Source: Streptomyces venezuelae
GTDB lineage: Bacteria > Actinomycetota > Actinomycetes > Streptomycetales > Streptomycetaceae
Assembly: GCF_008642355.1 (NCBI RefSeq)
Contig: NZ_CP029193.1
Coordinates: 4,674,001-4,738,000, forward strand
Reading direction: 5' to 3'
DNA length: 64,000 nucleotides
Of the stretch, positions 8,652-16,824 are shown piece by piece (within the stretch, counting starts at the first letter, position 1; each line of letters opens with the position of its first letter). Made by a program: the position numbers and the translations under genes. Under the pieces are notes generated by a model, which worked only from the letters and a program-made list of their open reading frames with translations, did no database searches and was not told where the DNA came from.

Positions 8652-9758
8652 TCAGCGGTTGGTCCACCGCGGGCTCGGGCCGAACCTGCGGGCCGCGGTG
8701 TACTGCTCGTACGGCATGCCGGGCGGCATGTTGAGCACCTCCAGCTGGAATCCGCCGACGCCGCGGAAGTAGACCCAGCGGTCGCCGTGGATCGGGCCGC
8801 CGTCCTCGATGAGCTGCGGCTCGCCGAGCACCTCGGCGCCGTCCGTCGCCGCGAGCCACGCGGCGGCCCGCTCCACGTCGTCGACGAAGAACGCCAGGTG
8901 GTGGCCGCCCACATCGCTGTTGCGGGGGCGTTCCGTGCGGCGGCCCTCGATCTCGTGGCTGCTGAGCTCGACGGTGGTGACCGGGCCGAGGCGGATCGCC
9001 GCGGTGTCCTTGCGGAAGGGGGCCTGGACCGCGTACTGGCGGCGGGCCGTCCGCGCGTCCACCGATTCGGTGGTGCGGTAGGCGAGTTCGCCGCCCATCG
9101 GGCCCGTGAAGAAGGCGACGGCCTCGTCCAGGTCGGCCACCGAGTAGCCGACGTGGCCGACGCCGAGGGCGCCGGGCAGGCCGCGCGGCCAGTCGCCCGC
9201 CGGGCGGTAGACGCGTGCCGCGGTCTCCTTCTCGTACGGCAACTCGGGGGCGAGCTCCCGGAGTTCCAGGCGCATGCCCCAGTCGGTGAGCAGGTGGATC
9301 CAGCGGTTGCCCGCCGTCGGGCCGCTCGGGACGGTCTGCGGCTCGCCCAGGACGCGGACGTGCGGGGACCGCTCGGCCTTGGCGAGCGCCACGTCCAGGT
9401 CGCTCACGTGGATGCCGATGTGGTGGCCGCCCACGTCCGTGAACTCGGGCGCCTGGGTGCGCTGTTCGGGCGCGGTGTACTGGAACAGCTCCAGGTTGCT
9501 GTCCGGGCCCAGCCGCAGCATCGCGATGTGCGTGCTGGCCCGCGGGTGGACGCCCAGCTGGCGGGCCATCCAGTCGCTGTCCGGCTCCTCGACCGGGCCG
9601 AGCCGGTAGAGGACGTCGGCACCGAGCACCGTGGTGCAGAAGTCCACGGCCGCGTCCAGGTCCGCGACGGTGTAGGCGTAGTGGTCGACGTTGCGGGCCG
9701 TGGGGATGGACAGGGTGTCCGCGTCGGCCCGGGATTTCGGCGGGGCGGTGGGTGACAT
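8652..9758 (-). CDS. VOC (glyoxalase/dioxygenase-fold) protein, CetB-like
   Basis: This 368-residue protein has two tandem VOC modules: HYAYTVADLDAAV...GGHHIGIHVSDLD in the first, and GHVGYSVADLDEAV...GGHHLAFFVDDVE...FQLEVLN in the second. Candidate metal ligands in the second half are the His of GHVGY, the His of GGHHL and the Glu of LEVLN. In the cetoniacytone pathway the VOC protein CetB works directly after the EEVS enzyme as an epimerase of 2-epi-5-epi-valiolone, as I recall. The same pairing here supports a role on the EEVS product. Alternatives are an extradiol dioxygenase or other oxidoreductase. The ATG at 9758 has GGAGCAGAGC upstream. Confidence 0.8.
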   Translation of the reverse strand: MSPTAPPKSRADADTLSIPTARNVDHYAYTVADLDAAVDFCTTVLGADVLYRLGPVEEPDSDWMARQLGVHPRASTHIAMLRLGPDSNLELFQYTAPEQRTQAPEFTDVGGHHIGIHVSDLDVALAKAERSPHVRVLGEPQTVPSGPTAGNRWIHLLTDWGMRLELRELAPELPYEKETAARVYRPAGDWPRGLPGALGVGHVGYSVADLDEAVAFFTGPMGGELAYRTTESVDARTARRQYAVQAPFRKDTAAIRLGPVTTVELSSHEIEGRRTERPRNSDVGGHHLAFFVDDVERAAAWLAATDGAEVLGEPQLIEDGGPIHGDRWVYFRGVGGFQLEVLNMPPGMPYEQYTAARRFGPSPRWTNR

Positions 9759-9792
9759 GCTCTGCTCCAGGGTTGGGGGCGGGCGGCCGGGG

Positions 9793-10578
9793 TCAGACGG
9801 TGCCGGCGTGGGCGGCGTTGGCGACGGCCGCGGAGAGCGCCATGCCGCCGTCGACGAGGATCGACGTGCCGGTGGTGTAGGCGGCGGCGGGCGACGCCAG
9901 GTACGCGACGAGGGCGGCGACCTCGTCGGGGCGGCCGGGGCGGCCCGCGGGGATGGCGGGACGGGCGATGCGGGCGGCGTCCAGTCCCGCCGGCACGTTG
10001 TTCATCGGCGTCGCGGTCTCGCCGGGCGCCACGGCGTTGACGGTGATGCCGTGCGCGGCGAGGTCGAGCGCCATGGCCTTGGTGAGCGCGCCGAGTCCGC
10101 CCTTGGCGGCGCAGTAGGTGCTGCCCTCGCCGATCGGGATGTGCTCGTGGATGCTGGTGATGTTGACGATGCGGCCGCCGCGGCCCTGCGCGATCATGCG
10201 CTCGGCGGCGACCTGGCTGAGCCGGAACGGGCTGGTCAGGTTGACGTCGAGGATGCGCTGCCAGTCGTCGAGGGTCTCCTCGACGACGGAGGCACGCCGG
10301 TTCAGGCCCGCGTTGTTGACCAGGACGTCGATGCCGCCGAACGCGTCGACGCGGTCCCGCAGGGCGTCGCCCGCGGCGGCGGGGTCGGTCAGGTCGAGCC
10401 CGAGGGTCTCGGCGCGTACGCCGTGCCGCACGGCGAGCCCGTCGGCGATCTCCTTGGCGGCGTCCGCCTGCCGTCCGTAGCCGACGACGAGGTCGAAGCC
10501 GGTGGCGGCGAGCGCTTCGGCCACGGCGGCGCCGATGCCCGAGCTGGCGCCGGTGACGACGGCGATGGGGCGGTTCAT
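9793..10578 (-). CDS. Short-chain dehydrogenase/reductase of the cyclitol operon
   Basis: A classical 261-residue [18 protein letters not shown] cofactor motif at residues 9-23, NNAG, catalytic Ser in NITSIHEH, Tyr and Lys in YCAAKGG, and C-terminal LVDGG. The basic and polar residues after the glycine motif (YGRQ) suggest NADP(H). It sits 34 bp upstream of the VOC gene and downstream of the zinc dehydrogenase, so it most likely oxidises or reduces a ring hydroxyl or ketone of the C7 cyclitol. The ATG at 10578 follows AGGAAGGA. Confidence 0.88.
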   Translation of the reverse strand: MNRPIAVVTGASSGIGAAVAEALAATGFDLVVGYGRQADAAKEIADGLAVRHGVRAETLGLDLTDPAAAGDALRDRVDAFGGIDVLVNNAGLNRRASVVEETLDDWQRILDVNLTSPFRLSQVAAERMIAQGRGGRIVNITSIHEHIPIGEGSTYCAAKGGLGALTKAMALDLAAHGITVNAVAPGETATPMNNVPAGLDAARIARPAIPAGRPGRPDEVAALVAYLASPAAAYTTGTSILVDGGMALSAAVANAAHAGTV

Positions 10579-10671
10579 ACGGGTGTCCTTCCTGGTGGAT
10601 TGTGGGGGGCCGGGAGCCCCTGACGCAGCCGGGGGAGGAAGCGTCAGGGGCGGTTGCCGGCCACGTCCCCT

Positions 10672-11769
10672 TCAGGGGCGGGGAGTCAGCGACAGGGCCA
10701 CCTTGGGAGCGGCCCGACGCCCCCTCTCGAGGAGCTCGAACGCCTTGTCGACGTCGGCCAGCTCGAAGACGTCGGCGATCATGCCCTTCGCCGACAGGAC
10801 GCCTTCGGAGAAGAGCCGCAGCGCCCGCTCGTAGTAGTCGAGCCCGTGCCGTACGCCGGTCATGGTGACGCCGCGCAGTACCAGCTCCGAGGCGTCGACG
10901 GCCGGCAGCGGGTCGTTGGGCACGCCGACCGCCGCGATCCGGCCGCCGACGTCGGCGACCCGCAGCGCTTCGAGGAGCGCCGGCACCGCGCCGGACGCCT
11001 CGATGACGACGTCGTAGTCGCCGTCACGCGCCTCACCGGGCAGGAAGGCGTGCTCCGCCCCCATGCGCAGTGCGGCGCCGATGCCCGCGTCGTCGATGCC
11101 GACCACGTCGACCGTGCCCGCGACGCGGCGCGCCATCTGCACGGCGAGCAGGCCCATCGTGCCGGTGCCGAAGACGAGGACGCGTTCGCCGGGGAAGACC
11201 CCGACCTTGTCCAGCGCCGCGAGCACCGTGACCGCGGGTTCCGCGAGGGCCGCCGCGAAGTCGTCGACGCCCGGCGGGACCTTCGTCAGGGACTGGGCGG
11301 GGAGCCTGATGAACTCCGCCGCCGCGCCCTGCTGCCCGTAGAGGCCGACCTCCTTGAGCTGCGAGCACTCGTTGCGGTGGCCGCGCTGGCAGGCCCGGCA
11401 GCCCCCGCAGGAGAGCATGGTCTGCCCGACGACGCGGTCGCCGATCTCCAGCTGCCGGGAGTACTGGCAGTTCCCGGCGATCGCCACCACACGCCCGACC
11501 CACTCGTGGCCGAACACGTGGGGCATGGTGGCCCTGCCGTCCCGCACGTAACTGGCCGTGCCGTGCAGGAGTTCGAGGTCCGTGCCGCAGATGCCGACCG
11601 TGGTGGGGGCGACCAGGACATAGCCGAGCTCGGGGCCCGGTATCTCCACCTCCACCTGGCCGACCTTGTTGACGTCCATGACCGCGGCGGCCTTCATGGA
11701 GCCGTTCGGCCAGCGGCCGCACAGGAGGTCGTCCGTGGGCGGCAGCACTTTTTCGTGGTGATCAGCCAA
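10672..11769 (-). CDS. Zinc-dependent medium-chain alcohol dehydrogenase
   Basis: The 365-residue MDR protein shows GICGTDLELLHG (catalytic zinc Cys), GHEWVGRVV (zinc His and Glu), four structural zinc cysteines in CGGCRACQRGHRNEC, and the Rossmann motif VFGTGTMGLLAVQMA. It resembles threonine/sorbitol dehydrogenases, which oxidise polyol secondary alcohols, so a cyclitol substrate is reasonable. The likely start is TTG at 11769: GAGGAG sits eight bases upstream and the preceding cupin gene stops 16 bp before it. ATG 11697 (MKAAAV) is the other option but has no good Shine-Dalgarno. Confidence 0.85.
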   Translation of the reverse strand: MADHHEKVLPPTDDLLCGRWPNGSMKAAAVMDVNKVGQVEVEIPGPELGYVLVAPTTVGICGTDLELLHGTASYVRDGRATMPHVFGHEWVGRVVAIAGNCQYSRQLEIGDRVVGQTMLSCGGCRACQRGHRNECSQLKEVGLYGQQGAAAEFIRLPAQSLTKVPPGVDDFAAALAEPAVTVLAALDKVGVFPGERVLVFGTGTMGLLAVQMARRVAGTVDVVGIDDAGIGAALRMGAEHAFLPGEARDGDYDVVIEASGAVPALLEALRVADVGGRIAAVGVPNDPLPAVDASELVLRGVTMTGVRHGLDYYERALRLFSEGVLSAKGMIADVFELADVDKAFELLERGRRAAPKVALSLTPRP

Positions 11770-11785
11770 CGTGTCTGCTCCTCAA

Positions 11786-12214
11786 TCAGCGCCCGTCTTC
11801 GGTCGGCGGGCGGAAAATCGGGGTCTGCTCGCCCGTCGGCAGCTCCGGCACCCGCACGGGGAGCAGGGAGGCGACGTCGGCGGGCAGCACGCGTACGGCG
11901 AGGAGGTCGAGCCCCTCGGCCCCCGCGGTGACCGTCACCGCGGCGCGTGCCTCGACGAGCAGCGCGCCACCGGCGTCGAGCACGCGCCCGCCGGGGTCCG
12001 TGCCGGTCGAGACGTCCACCGACGCCGACCCGGCGACGGCGTACAGCGCGGCCTCGGTGCCATGGGCCGGCTCGTGCGCCCAGGAGGCGCCGGGGGAGAG
12101 GCGGATCTGCTCGAAGGACTCGCACTCGCTGTGCAACATGCCGCGGCGGGCCAGGCAGCGCCAGGTGCCGCTGGAGCCGCGCAGGGAGGGCGGGGCGGGT
12201 TCGCTGACGATCAC
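11786..12214 (-). CDS. Small cupin-like protein, translationally coupled to the bicupin
   Basis: This 142-residue protein has a cupin-like pattern (SPGASWAHEPAHGTEAALYAVAGSASV, then VLDAGGALLVEARAAVTVTA) with few metal-binding His residues. The start GTG at 12214 shares the four bases GTGA with the stop codon of the bicupin gene, which indicates coupled translation. It is placed between the bicupin and the zinc dehydrogenase. The function is unknown. Cupins can be isomerases, epimerases or dioxygenases, and one acting on the EEVS product or its ketone is possible. Confidence 0.65.
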   Translation of the reverse strand: MIVSEPAPPSLRGSSGTWRCLARRGMLHSECESFEQIRLSPGASWAHEPAHGTEAALYAVAGSASVDVSTGTDPGGRVLDAGGALLVEARAAVTVTAGAEGLDLLAVRVLPADVASLLPVRVPELPTGEQTPIFRPPTEDGR

Positions 12215-13017
12215 CGGTCGGACCCCGGCGACGCGACGGCGACCTCGGCGTGGAAGAACTCCAGGCCGTTTCCGCGGTCCGCGCCGATGCGGGCGCGGGT
12301 GCCGAGCGGCAGCGTCACGGCCGTGCCCGGATTGAGCTCCGCGGTGTCGCTGCCGTTCTCGACCCAGCCGGTGCCGGAGAGCACGAACACCATGTGCTCG
12401 CGCCCCTCGGCCGCCAGCTCGACGGTGCCCGAGGCGTCGACCGTCTCCAGGGCGAGCGTGCGCAGCGGGCCCGTGAAGACACCCGCGGGGGAGATGGTGC
12501 GCTCGGCTCGTAGGTCGTGAAGGCGTGCGGTGGACACGGGGGGCTCCTCCTCGGAGGCGACGGGGGTGTGGGCGGGCGCGGTCGCGCCGAGCGCGTCGCT
12601 GAAGCGGGGCGACCGCATCTCGATGACGAGCCAGGCCAAGTCGCTGTCGCCCGTGTTGCGCAGGCCGTGGACGGTGCCGAGGCCGGTGAGGACCATCGAG
12701 CCCGGGGCGATCGGGTGGGCGGTGCCGTTCAGATAGATCTCGCCGGTCCCGGAGAGGATGAAGTAGACCTCCTCGGTCCGGGTGTGCAGGTGCTCGCCGC
12801 TGACGCCGCCCGGCGGGACGCACGCCCACTCGACGGCCTCCCAGCCGCCGCGCAGGTCCGCGCCGGACGCGAGGGCCTTCCACCGGGTCACGCCGGTGGT
12901 GCCGTGCACGCCGTGGATGTGGGCGGGGCCGCTGACGTCGCCGATGATCACGTCACCGCCGCCGTACGCGGAGAGGGTGTGCGCCTCGGGGGCCGGTGCG
13001 TAGGCGGTCTCAGACAT
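12211..13017 (-). CDS. Bicupin protein of the cyclitol operon
   Basis: The 268-residue protein has two cupin domains. The first contains PPGGVSGEHLHTRTEEVYFILSG, which has the G-x5-HxH-x4-E metal-binding signature of cupin motif 1, followed by APGSMVLTGLGTVHGLRN (motif 2 His). The second (about residues 170-260) has GREHMVFVLSGTG but lacks the full HxH set, so probably only the first domain binds metal. The ATG at 13017 overlaps the 3' end of the EEVS gene by 8 bp and its stop overlaps the next cupin by 4 bp. The three genes therefore form a tightly coupled unit, which suggests an early step after cyclisation. Confidence 0.8.
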   Translation of the reverse strand: MSETAYAPAPEAHTLSAYGGGDVIIGDVSGPAHIHGVHGTTGVTRWKALASGADLRGGWEAVEWACVPPGGVSGEHLHTRTEEVYFILSGTGEIYLNGTAHPIAPGSMVLTGLGTVHGLRNTGDSDLAWLVIEMRSPRFSDALGATAPAHTPVASEEEPPVSTARLHDLRAERTISPAGVFTGPLRTLALETVDASGTVELAAEGREHMVFVLSGTGWVENGSDTAELNPGTAVTLPLGTRARIGADRGNGLEFFHAEVAVASPGSDR

Positions 13018-14320
13018 GCTGCCCCTCCACGAGGTCGCGCCCGCGCCCGCGTCCCGCGACCCGCAACTCGGCGACCGCGTCCAGGAGTTCCCGCTCGGTG
13101 ACGTCGTTGACGAAGGTGACGTCGCCGATGCCCACGGGGAGCGGCAGGCGCTGCTGGCCGTTGCGGTGGCGGACGGTGTCGAGCAGGGCGGCCGTCAGGA
13201 GTTCCGGCTGGTCGAGGAGGTCGTCCCAGGCGGGGAGTTCGAGGCCGTGCATCACGTCGTAGACGCGTCGTGCGTCCGCGTCGTCGATCAGGCCGCGGCG
13301 GCGGGCGAGTGCGGTGGTCAGCGCCATGTCGACGCAGACGGCCTCGCCGTGGAGCAGTGCGGGCAGGGCGCGCATCTCGACGGTGGGGCTGAAGGTGTGG
13401 CCGTAGTCGACCGAGCGCTCCAGCTTGGTCTCCCACAGGTTGGGCTGCAGCTCTTCGAGCATGCCCTGGATGGCGCGGTGCACGACCTCGCGGGCGGCGT
13501 CCTCGCCGGCCTCGCTCTCGCCCTGGAACTTCTCGTTCAGGAGCAGCGGTCCGTGGCTCTCCAGGACGTCGAAGAGGCGGGCGTCCTTGATCAGGGCGAT
13601 CTTGAGGATCTCGGCCAGGCCGTTGCCGATGTGGCGGCGGTCGAGCGTGGCGAGGAAGGTGCGGTCCAGGAGGGTGAGGTCGGCGGGGAAGTAGGTGCCG
13701 AGCCGGTTCTTGTGGCCGTTGAAGTTGACGCCGGTCTTGGCGCCGACGCCCGCGTCGACCAGGCCGATGAGGGTGGTGGGGACGCGGATGAACGGGGTGC
13801 CGCGGCGGTAGAGGCTGCTGGCCAGGCCGACGATGTCCATGAGGACGCCGCCGCCGATGACGATGAGGGGCTCACGGCGCCGGTCCACGCCGAACGCGTC
13901 GAGTTCCTCGACGATGCGGGCCGCGGTCTCGAAGCTCTTGACGGTCTCGTCGGCGGGGACGACGCAGATGACGTGCTCGACGTCGTGGTAGTCGAAGTAG
14001 GCGCGGATACGGTTGCCGTGGAGCAGGTCGACGTCGGAGTCGAGCACGACGAACCGGCGCAGACGCTTGCCGGGGGCCGCGGCCGGTTCCAGGAGGTCCG
14101 TGCGCTCGAAGTCGAACAGGCCGTCGGCGACGCGCACTTCGTAGCTGACGGGCTTGGCGGTGCGGACGACCCACGAGTCGACGCGCTCGCTGTAGGCGTA
14201 CAGCCCGGCGCCGTGCTGAGCCGCGACGGCTGCGTCACCGGCGGTGCCGGCCGCCCCGTACCCGACGGTCTGGACGCGCTCGCTGGGTCGGCCCAGAAGT
14301 GCCGAATTGTTCCCGGACAC
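13010..14320 (-). CDS. Sugar phosphate cyclase, 2-epi-5-epi-valiolone synthase type
   Basis: The 436-residue protein belongs to the dehydroquinate synthase superfamily: LIVIGGGVLMDIVGLAS (NAD site), VDAGVGAKTGVNFNGHKNRLGTY, NGLAEILKIALIKD (zinc Glu), YGHTFSPTVEM and LLHGEAVCVDM (zinc His residues). The KTGVN...GHKNRLGTY wording matches AcbC/ValA/CetA, which turn sedoheptulose 7-phosphate into 2-epi-5-epi-valiolone, rather than AroB. A close relative such as EVS or DDGS cannot be ruled out by eye. The GTG start at 14320 has GAGGTGA five bases upstream. It is the first gene of the leftward operon and divergent from the MDR oxidoreductase. Confidence 0.88.
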   Translation of the reverse strand: MSGNNSALLGRPSERVQTVGYGAAGTAGDAAVAAQHGAGLYAYSERVDSWVVRTAKPVSYEVRVADGLFDFERTDLLEPAAAPGKRLRRFVVLDSDVDLLHGNRIRAYFDYHDVEHVICVVPADETVKSFETAARIVEELDAFGVDRRREPLIVIGGGVLMDIVGLASSLYRRGTPFIRVPTTLIGLVDAGVGAKTGVNFNGHKNRLGTYFPADLTLLDRTFLATLDRRHIGNGLAEILKIALIKDARLFDVLESHGPLLLNEKFQGESEAGEDAAREVVHRAIQGMLEELQPNLWETKLERSVDYGHTFSPTVEMRALPALLHGEAVCVDMALTTALARRRGLIDDADARRVYDVMHGLELPAWDDLLDQPELLTAALLDTVRHRNGQQRLPLPVGIGDVTFVNDVTERELLDAVAELRVAGRGRGRDLVEGQHV

Positions 14321-14522
14321 AAGTCACCTCAACTGGTTCGGAGTGAGCCTCTCGGTTGTGGAGAGCGGCTTAATCTATGCATTCTCAAGCAATCAACGGC
14401 AAGTGCGATCGGCCATTTTCTGGACTTGGCGAAGTAGGAGTGCGTAGCGCTCAGAGGTGGGAGCGGAGAACAGAACGACTGCTACGTTCTGCCGTAATCA
14501 CATAACTCGCAGGAGGATCTAC
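14321..14522. promoter_or_regulatory. Divergent promoter region of the cyclitol cluster
   Basis: About 200 bp, more AT-rich than its surroundings, separates the leftward EEVS operon from the rightward export and oxidation genes. It holds a perfect inverted repeat at 14471-14491, arms CAGAACG and CGTTCTG around a 7-base spacer. An AGGAGGA ribosome binding site at 14511-14517 precedes the GTG at 14523. The palindrome carries GAACG/CGTTC arms like the ARE-type sites elsewhere in this window, but with a different spacing. Confidence 0.6.
14471..14491. promoter_or_regulatory. Perfect inverted repeat, candidate operator of the cyclitol cluster
   Basis: CAGAACG (14471-14477) and CGTTCTG (14485-14491) are perfect reverse complements around ACTGCTA. 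The position just upstream of the rightward transcription unit and in the shared region suggests control of both operons. The binding protein is unknown. Candidates in the window are the two GBL-receptor-like TetR proteins and the MarR protein at 19473-19934. Confidence 0.55.
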
Positions 14523-15427
14523 GTGCGTGCCAGCACCCTGCCCCGGTACGGGGGCTGCTGACCGTGGCCGAGCTGCCCCGCCCCACGCCGGGCCCGGGTC
14601 AGATCCTGGTCCGCGTCGCGGCGTCGGCCGTGAACCCGGTCGACCTGGAGGTCCGCTCGGGTTCGCATGCCGAGAACGTCGGCCACGGCTTCCCGATGGT
14701 CCTCGGCTGGGACCTCTCCGGCGTCGTCGAGGAGTGCGGCACCGGGGTGGACCGGTTCGCCGCGGGGGACCGGGTCGTCGCCATGTCGGCGCAGATGGCC
14801 ACCGGCGTCGGCACCCACGCGCAGTACGTCGCGCTCGACGCGGACCTGGCCGCGAAGGCCCCCCGCACCGCCGAACTCCGGGACGCCGCAGCGCTGCCGC
14901 TCGCCGGGCTCACCGCCCACCAGGCGCTCGAAGCCCTCGCACCGCAGGACGGCGGCACCCTGCTCGTCACCGGTGCGACCGGCGCCGTCGGCGGGTTCGC
15001 CGTCCAGCTCGCCGTCGCCCGCGGCCTCAAGGTGCTCGCGTACGGGCGGCCCGGCGACGCCGACCGGCTGCACGCCCTCGGCGCCCACGAGGCGTACTCC
15101 GACGAGCGGCCCGTGCCGCCCGGCGCCGCCGACAGCCTCCTGGAGACGGCGGGACTGCCCGGCTCGATCGCCGGGGTGCGGGACGGCGGCAACGCCGTCT
15201 CCATCGTGCCGACGGCACCGCCCGTCGCGGAACGCGGCATCGACGTACGCATGTCGTTCGTGGAGCAGGACGGCGAGCGCCTCGCACAGCTCTCGGCCCT
15301 GGTGGACGAGGGCGTGCTCACCCTGCGGGTCGCGGAGACGTTCCCACTGGCCGAGGTGGGCGAGGCGCACCGGCGGCTCGCGGCGGGCGGCTCCCGCGGC
15401 AAGCTCCTGGTCTCTCCCTGGGACTGA
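14523..15427 (+). CDS. MDR quinone-oxidoreductase-like protein, N-terminus frameshifted
   Basis: A zinc-free MDR protein of about 301 residues if repaired: VRVAASAVNPVDLEVRSG, LGWDLSGVVEECG, LLVTGATGAVGGFAVQLA (NADPH motif) and KLLVSPWD at the end. The intact frame runs from GTG 14564, but the family N-terminus is encoded earlier: GTG 14523, preceded by AGGAGGA, reads VRASTLPRYGG and hits a stop. One extra G in the G5 run at 14550-14554 joins it to LLTVAELPRP. This is a real frameshift, a slippage site or a sequencing error. As first gene of the rightward unit it probably reduces an enone or quinone-like cyclitol intermediate. Confidence 0.75.
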
Positions 15428-15509
15428 CCCGGCCCCGGCGCCCGTCGTGACGTGACCGCGCCCAGGTCCGTGCCCCGACCCGTTCCCCGACCCGTGCATT
15501 GGAACAGCC

Positions 15510-16748
15510 ATGCCGTTTGCCCTCTTCCCCCTGATGCTCTGCGTCTTCAGCGTCGGCAGCGCGGAGCTGGTCGTCGCCGGTGTCCTGCCGGCCATCGCCG
15601 GTGACCTGGACGTCTCCCTGTCCGACGCGGGGCTGCTCGTGACGGCGTACGCGCTCGGCGTCGTGGTCCTCGGCCCGCTCGTCACCCTCGCCAGCAGCCG
15701 GGTGCCCCGCACCCCGCTGCTGCTCGGCCTGATGGGGCTGTTCACGGCGAGCAACGTGCTCGCCGCGCTGGCCCCCACGTACGCGGTCCTGATGACCGCC
15801 CGCGTGCTCTCGGCGATCACCCACTGCACGCTGTTCGCGGTCTGCATCGTCGTCGCGGGGTCGCTCGCGGAGAAGGGCAAGGAGGCCTCGGCCGTGTCGC
15901 GGGTCGCCGTCGGCCTCAACCTCGCCACCGTGCTCGGCGTGCCGCTCGGCGTCCTCCTGGAGGAGCACTTCGGCTGGCGCTCGGCGTTCTGGAGCATCGC
16001 CGGTCTCAGCCTGATCGCCCTCGCCCTGGTCGCCTGGCGGCCGCCCGCCGCGCCCGTGCCGGTCGCCGGTGAGTCCGGTGGCGTCGCCGCCGAGCTGCGG
16101 GTGCTGCGCAACCGCACCGTCCAGATCGCCATCCTGCTCACCGCGCTCGCCATGGCGGGCGTCTTCACCGCGTACACCTTCGTGAACCCGATCCTCACCT
16201 CGATGGGCGGGTTCGACGACTCGACGGTGAGCTGGCTGCTGCTGCTCGTCGGCTGCGGCTCCCTCATCGGCAACCTCATCGGCGGCAAGCTCGCCGACCG
16301 CGCGCTGATGCCCTCGCTCGTCGGCGTCCTCGCGGTGCTCGGCGCCGACCTCGCCCTGATGGCGCTCGGCGGCGAGGTGCCCTGGCTCCTGCTCGTCCTG
16401 CTCGTCGTCTTCGGTGCCGCCTACTTCGCCGTCATGCCGGGGCTGCAGGCACGCATCCTCAAGGGTGCGGGAGACGGCGCGCCCACCCTCGCCATCGCCA
16501 TCAACATCGGCGCGTTCAACATCGGCATCGCCTTCGGCGCCTGGTTCGGCGGCCAACTCCTCGGCTGGGACCTCGGGTTGCGCGTCGTCATCGCCGCTTC
16601 GGCGCTCCTCTCCTGGCTCGCCATGTCCCTCGCCGCCAACGAGCTGCGGAAGGACCGGCGCGCCGAGCGGACCGCCGCCGTCCCCAGCCCTGTGGACCCC
16701 GCGCCCGTCCCGCGCGTTCCCGCCACGGCCGACGCCTCGACCGACTGA
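15510..16748 (+). CDS. MFS transporter, DHA1 (Cmx/AraJ-like) efflux family
   Basis: The 412-residue protein shows twelve hydrophobic segments starting directly at the N-terminus (LFPLMLCVFSVGSAELVVAG). It has the DHA1 motif region GPLVTLASSRVPRTPLLL and SAITHCTLFAVCIVVAGSLA in TM4, as in chloramphenicol-exporter relatives. The C-terminal 25 residues are a Pro/Ala-rich tail. It lies 82 bp after the MDR oxidoreductase and before the exported oxidase, so export of the cluster product, perhaps giving self-resistance, is likely. The ATG at 15510 has only a weak Shine-Dalgarno. Confidence 0.9.
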   Translation: MPFALFPLMLCVFSVGSAELVVAGVLPAIAGDLDVSLSDAGLLVTAYALGVVVLGPLVTLASSRVPRTPLLLGLMGLFTASNVLAALAPTYAVLMTARVLSAITHCTLFAVCIVVAGSLAEKGKEASAVSRVAVGLNLATVLGVPLGVLLEEHFGWRSAFWSIAGLSLIALALVAWRPPAAPVPVAGESGGVAAELRVLRNRTVQIAILLTALAMAGVFTAYTFVNPILTSMGGFDDSTVSWLLLLVGCGSLIGNLIGGKLADRALMPSLVGVLAVLGADLALMALGGEVPWLLLVLLVVFGAAYFAVMPGLQARILKGAGDGAPTLAIAINIGAFNIGIAFGAWFGGQLLGWDLGLRVVIAASALLSWLAMSLAANELRKDRRAERTAAVPSPVDPAPVPRVPATADASTD

Positions 16749-16824
16749 GGCAGGCCCCCGTCGTCCGAGGCCCCACCTGCCGCAGCAACCACCTGTGGCA
16801 CCCGACTTCTCTGGAGTAGCACTG

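Noticed and set aside
13010..14320. Dehydroquinate synthase (AroB) of the shikimate pathway
   Set aside because: The KTGVN...GHKNRLGTY wording, the length of 436 residues and the cupin/VOC/SDR neighbours fit EEVS-type cyclases better; AroB is about 360 residues and usually beside aroK.
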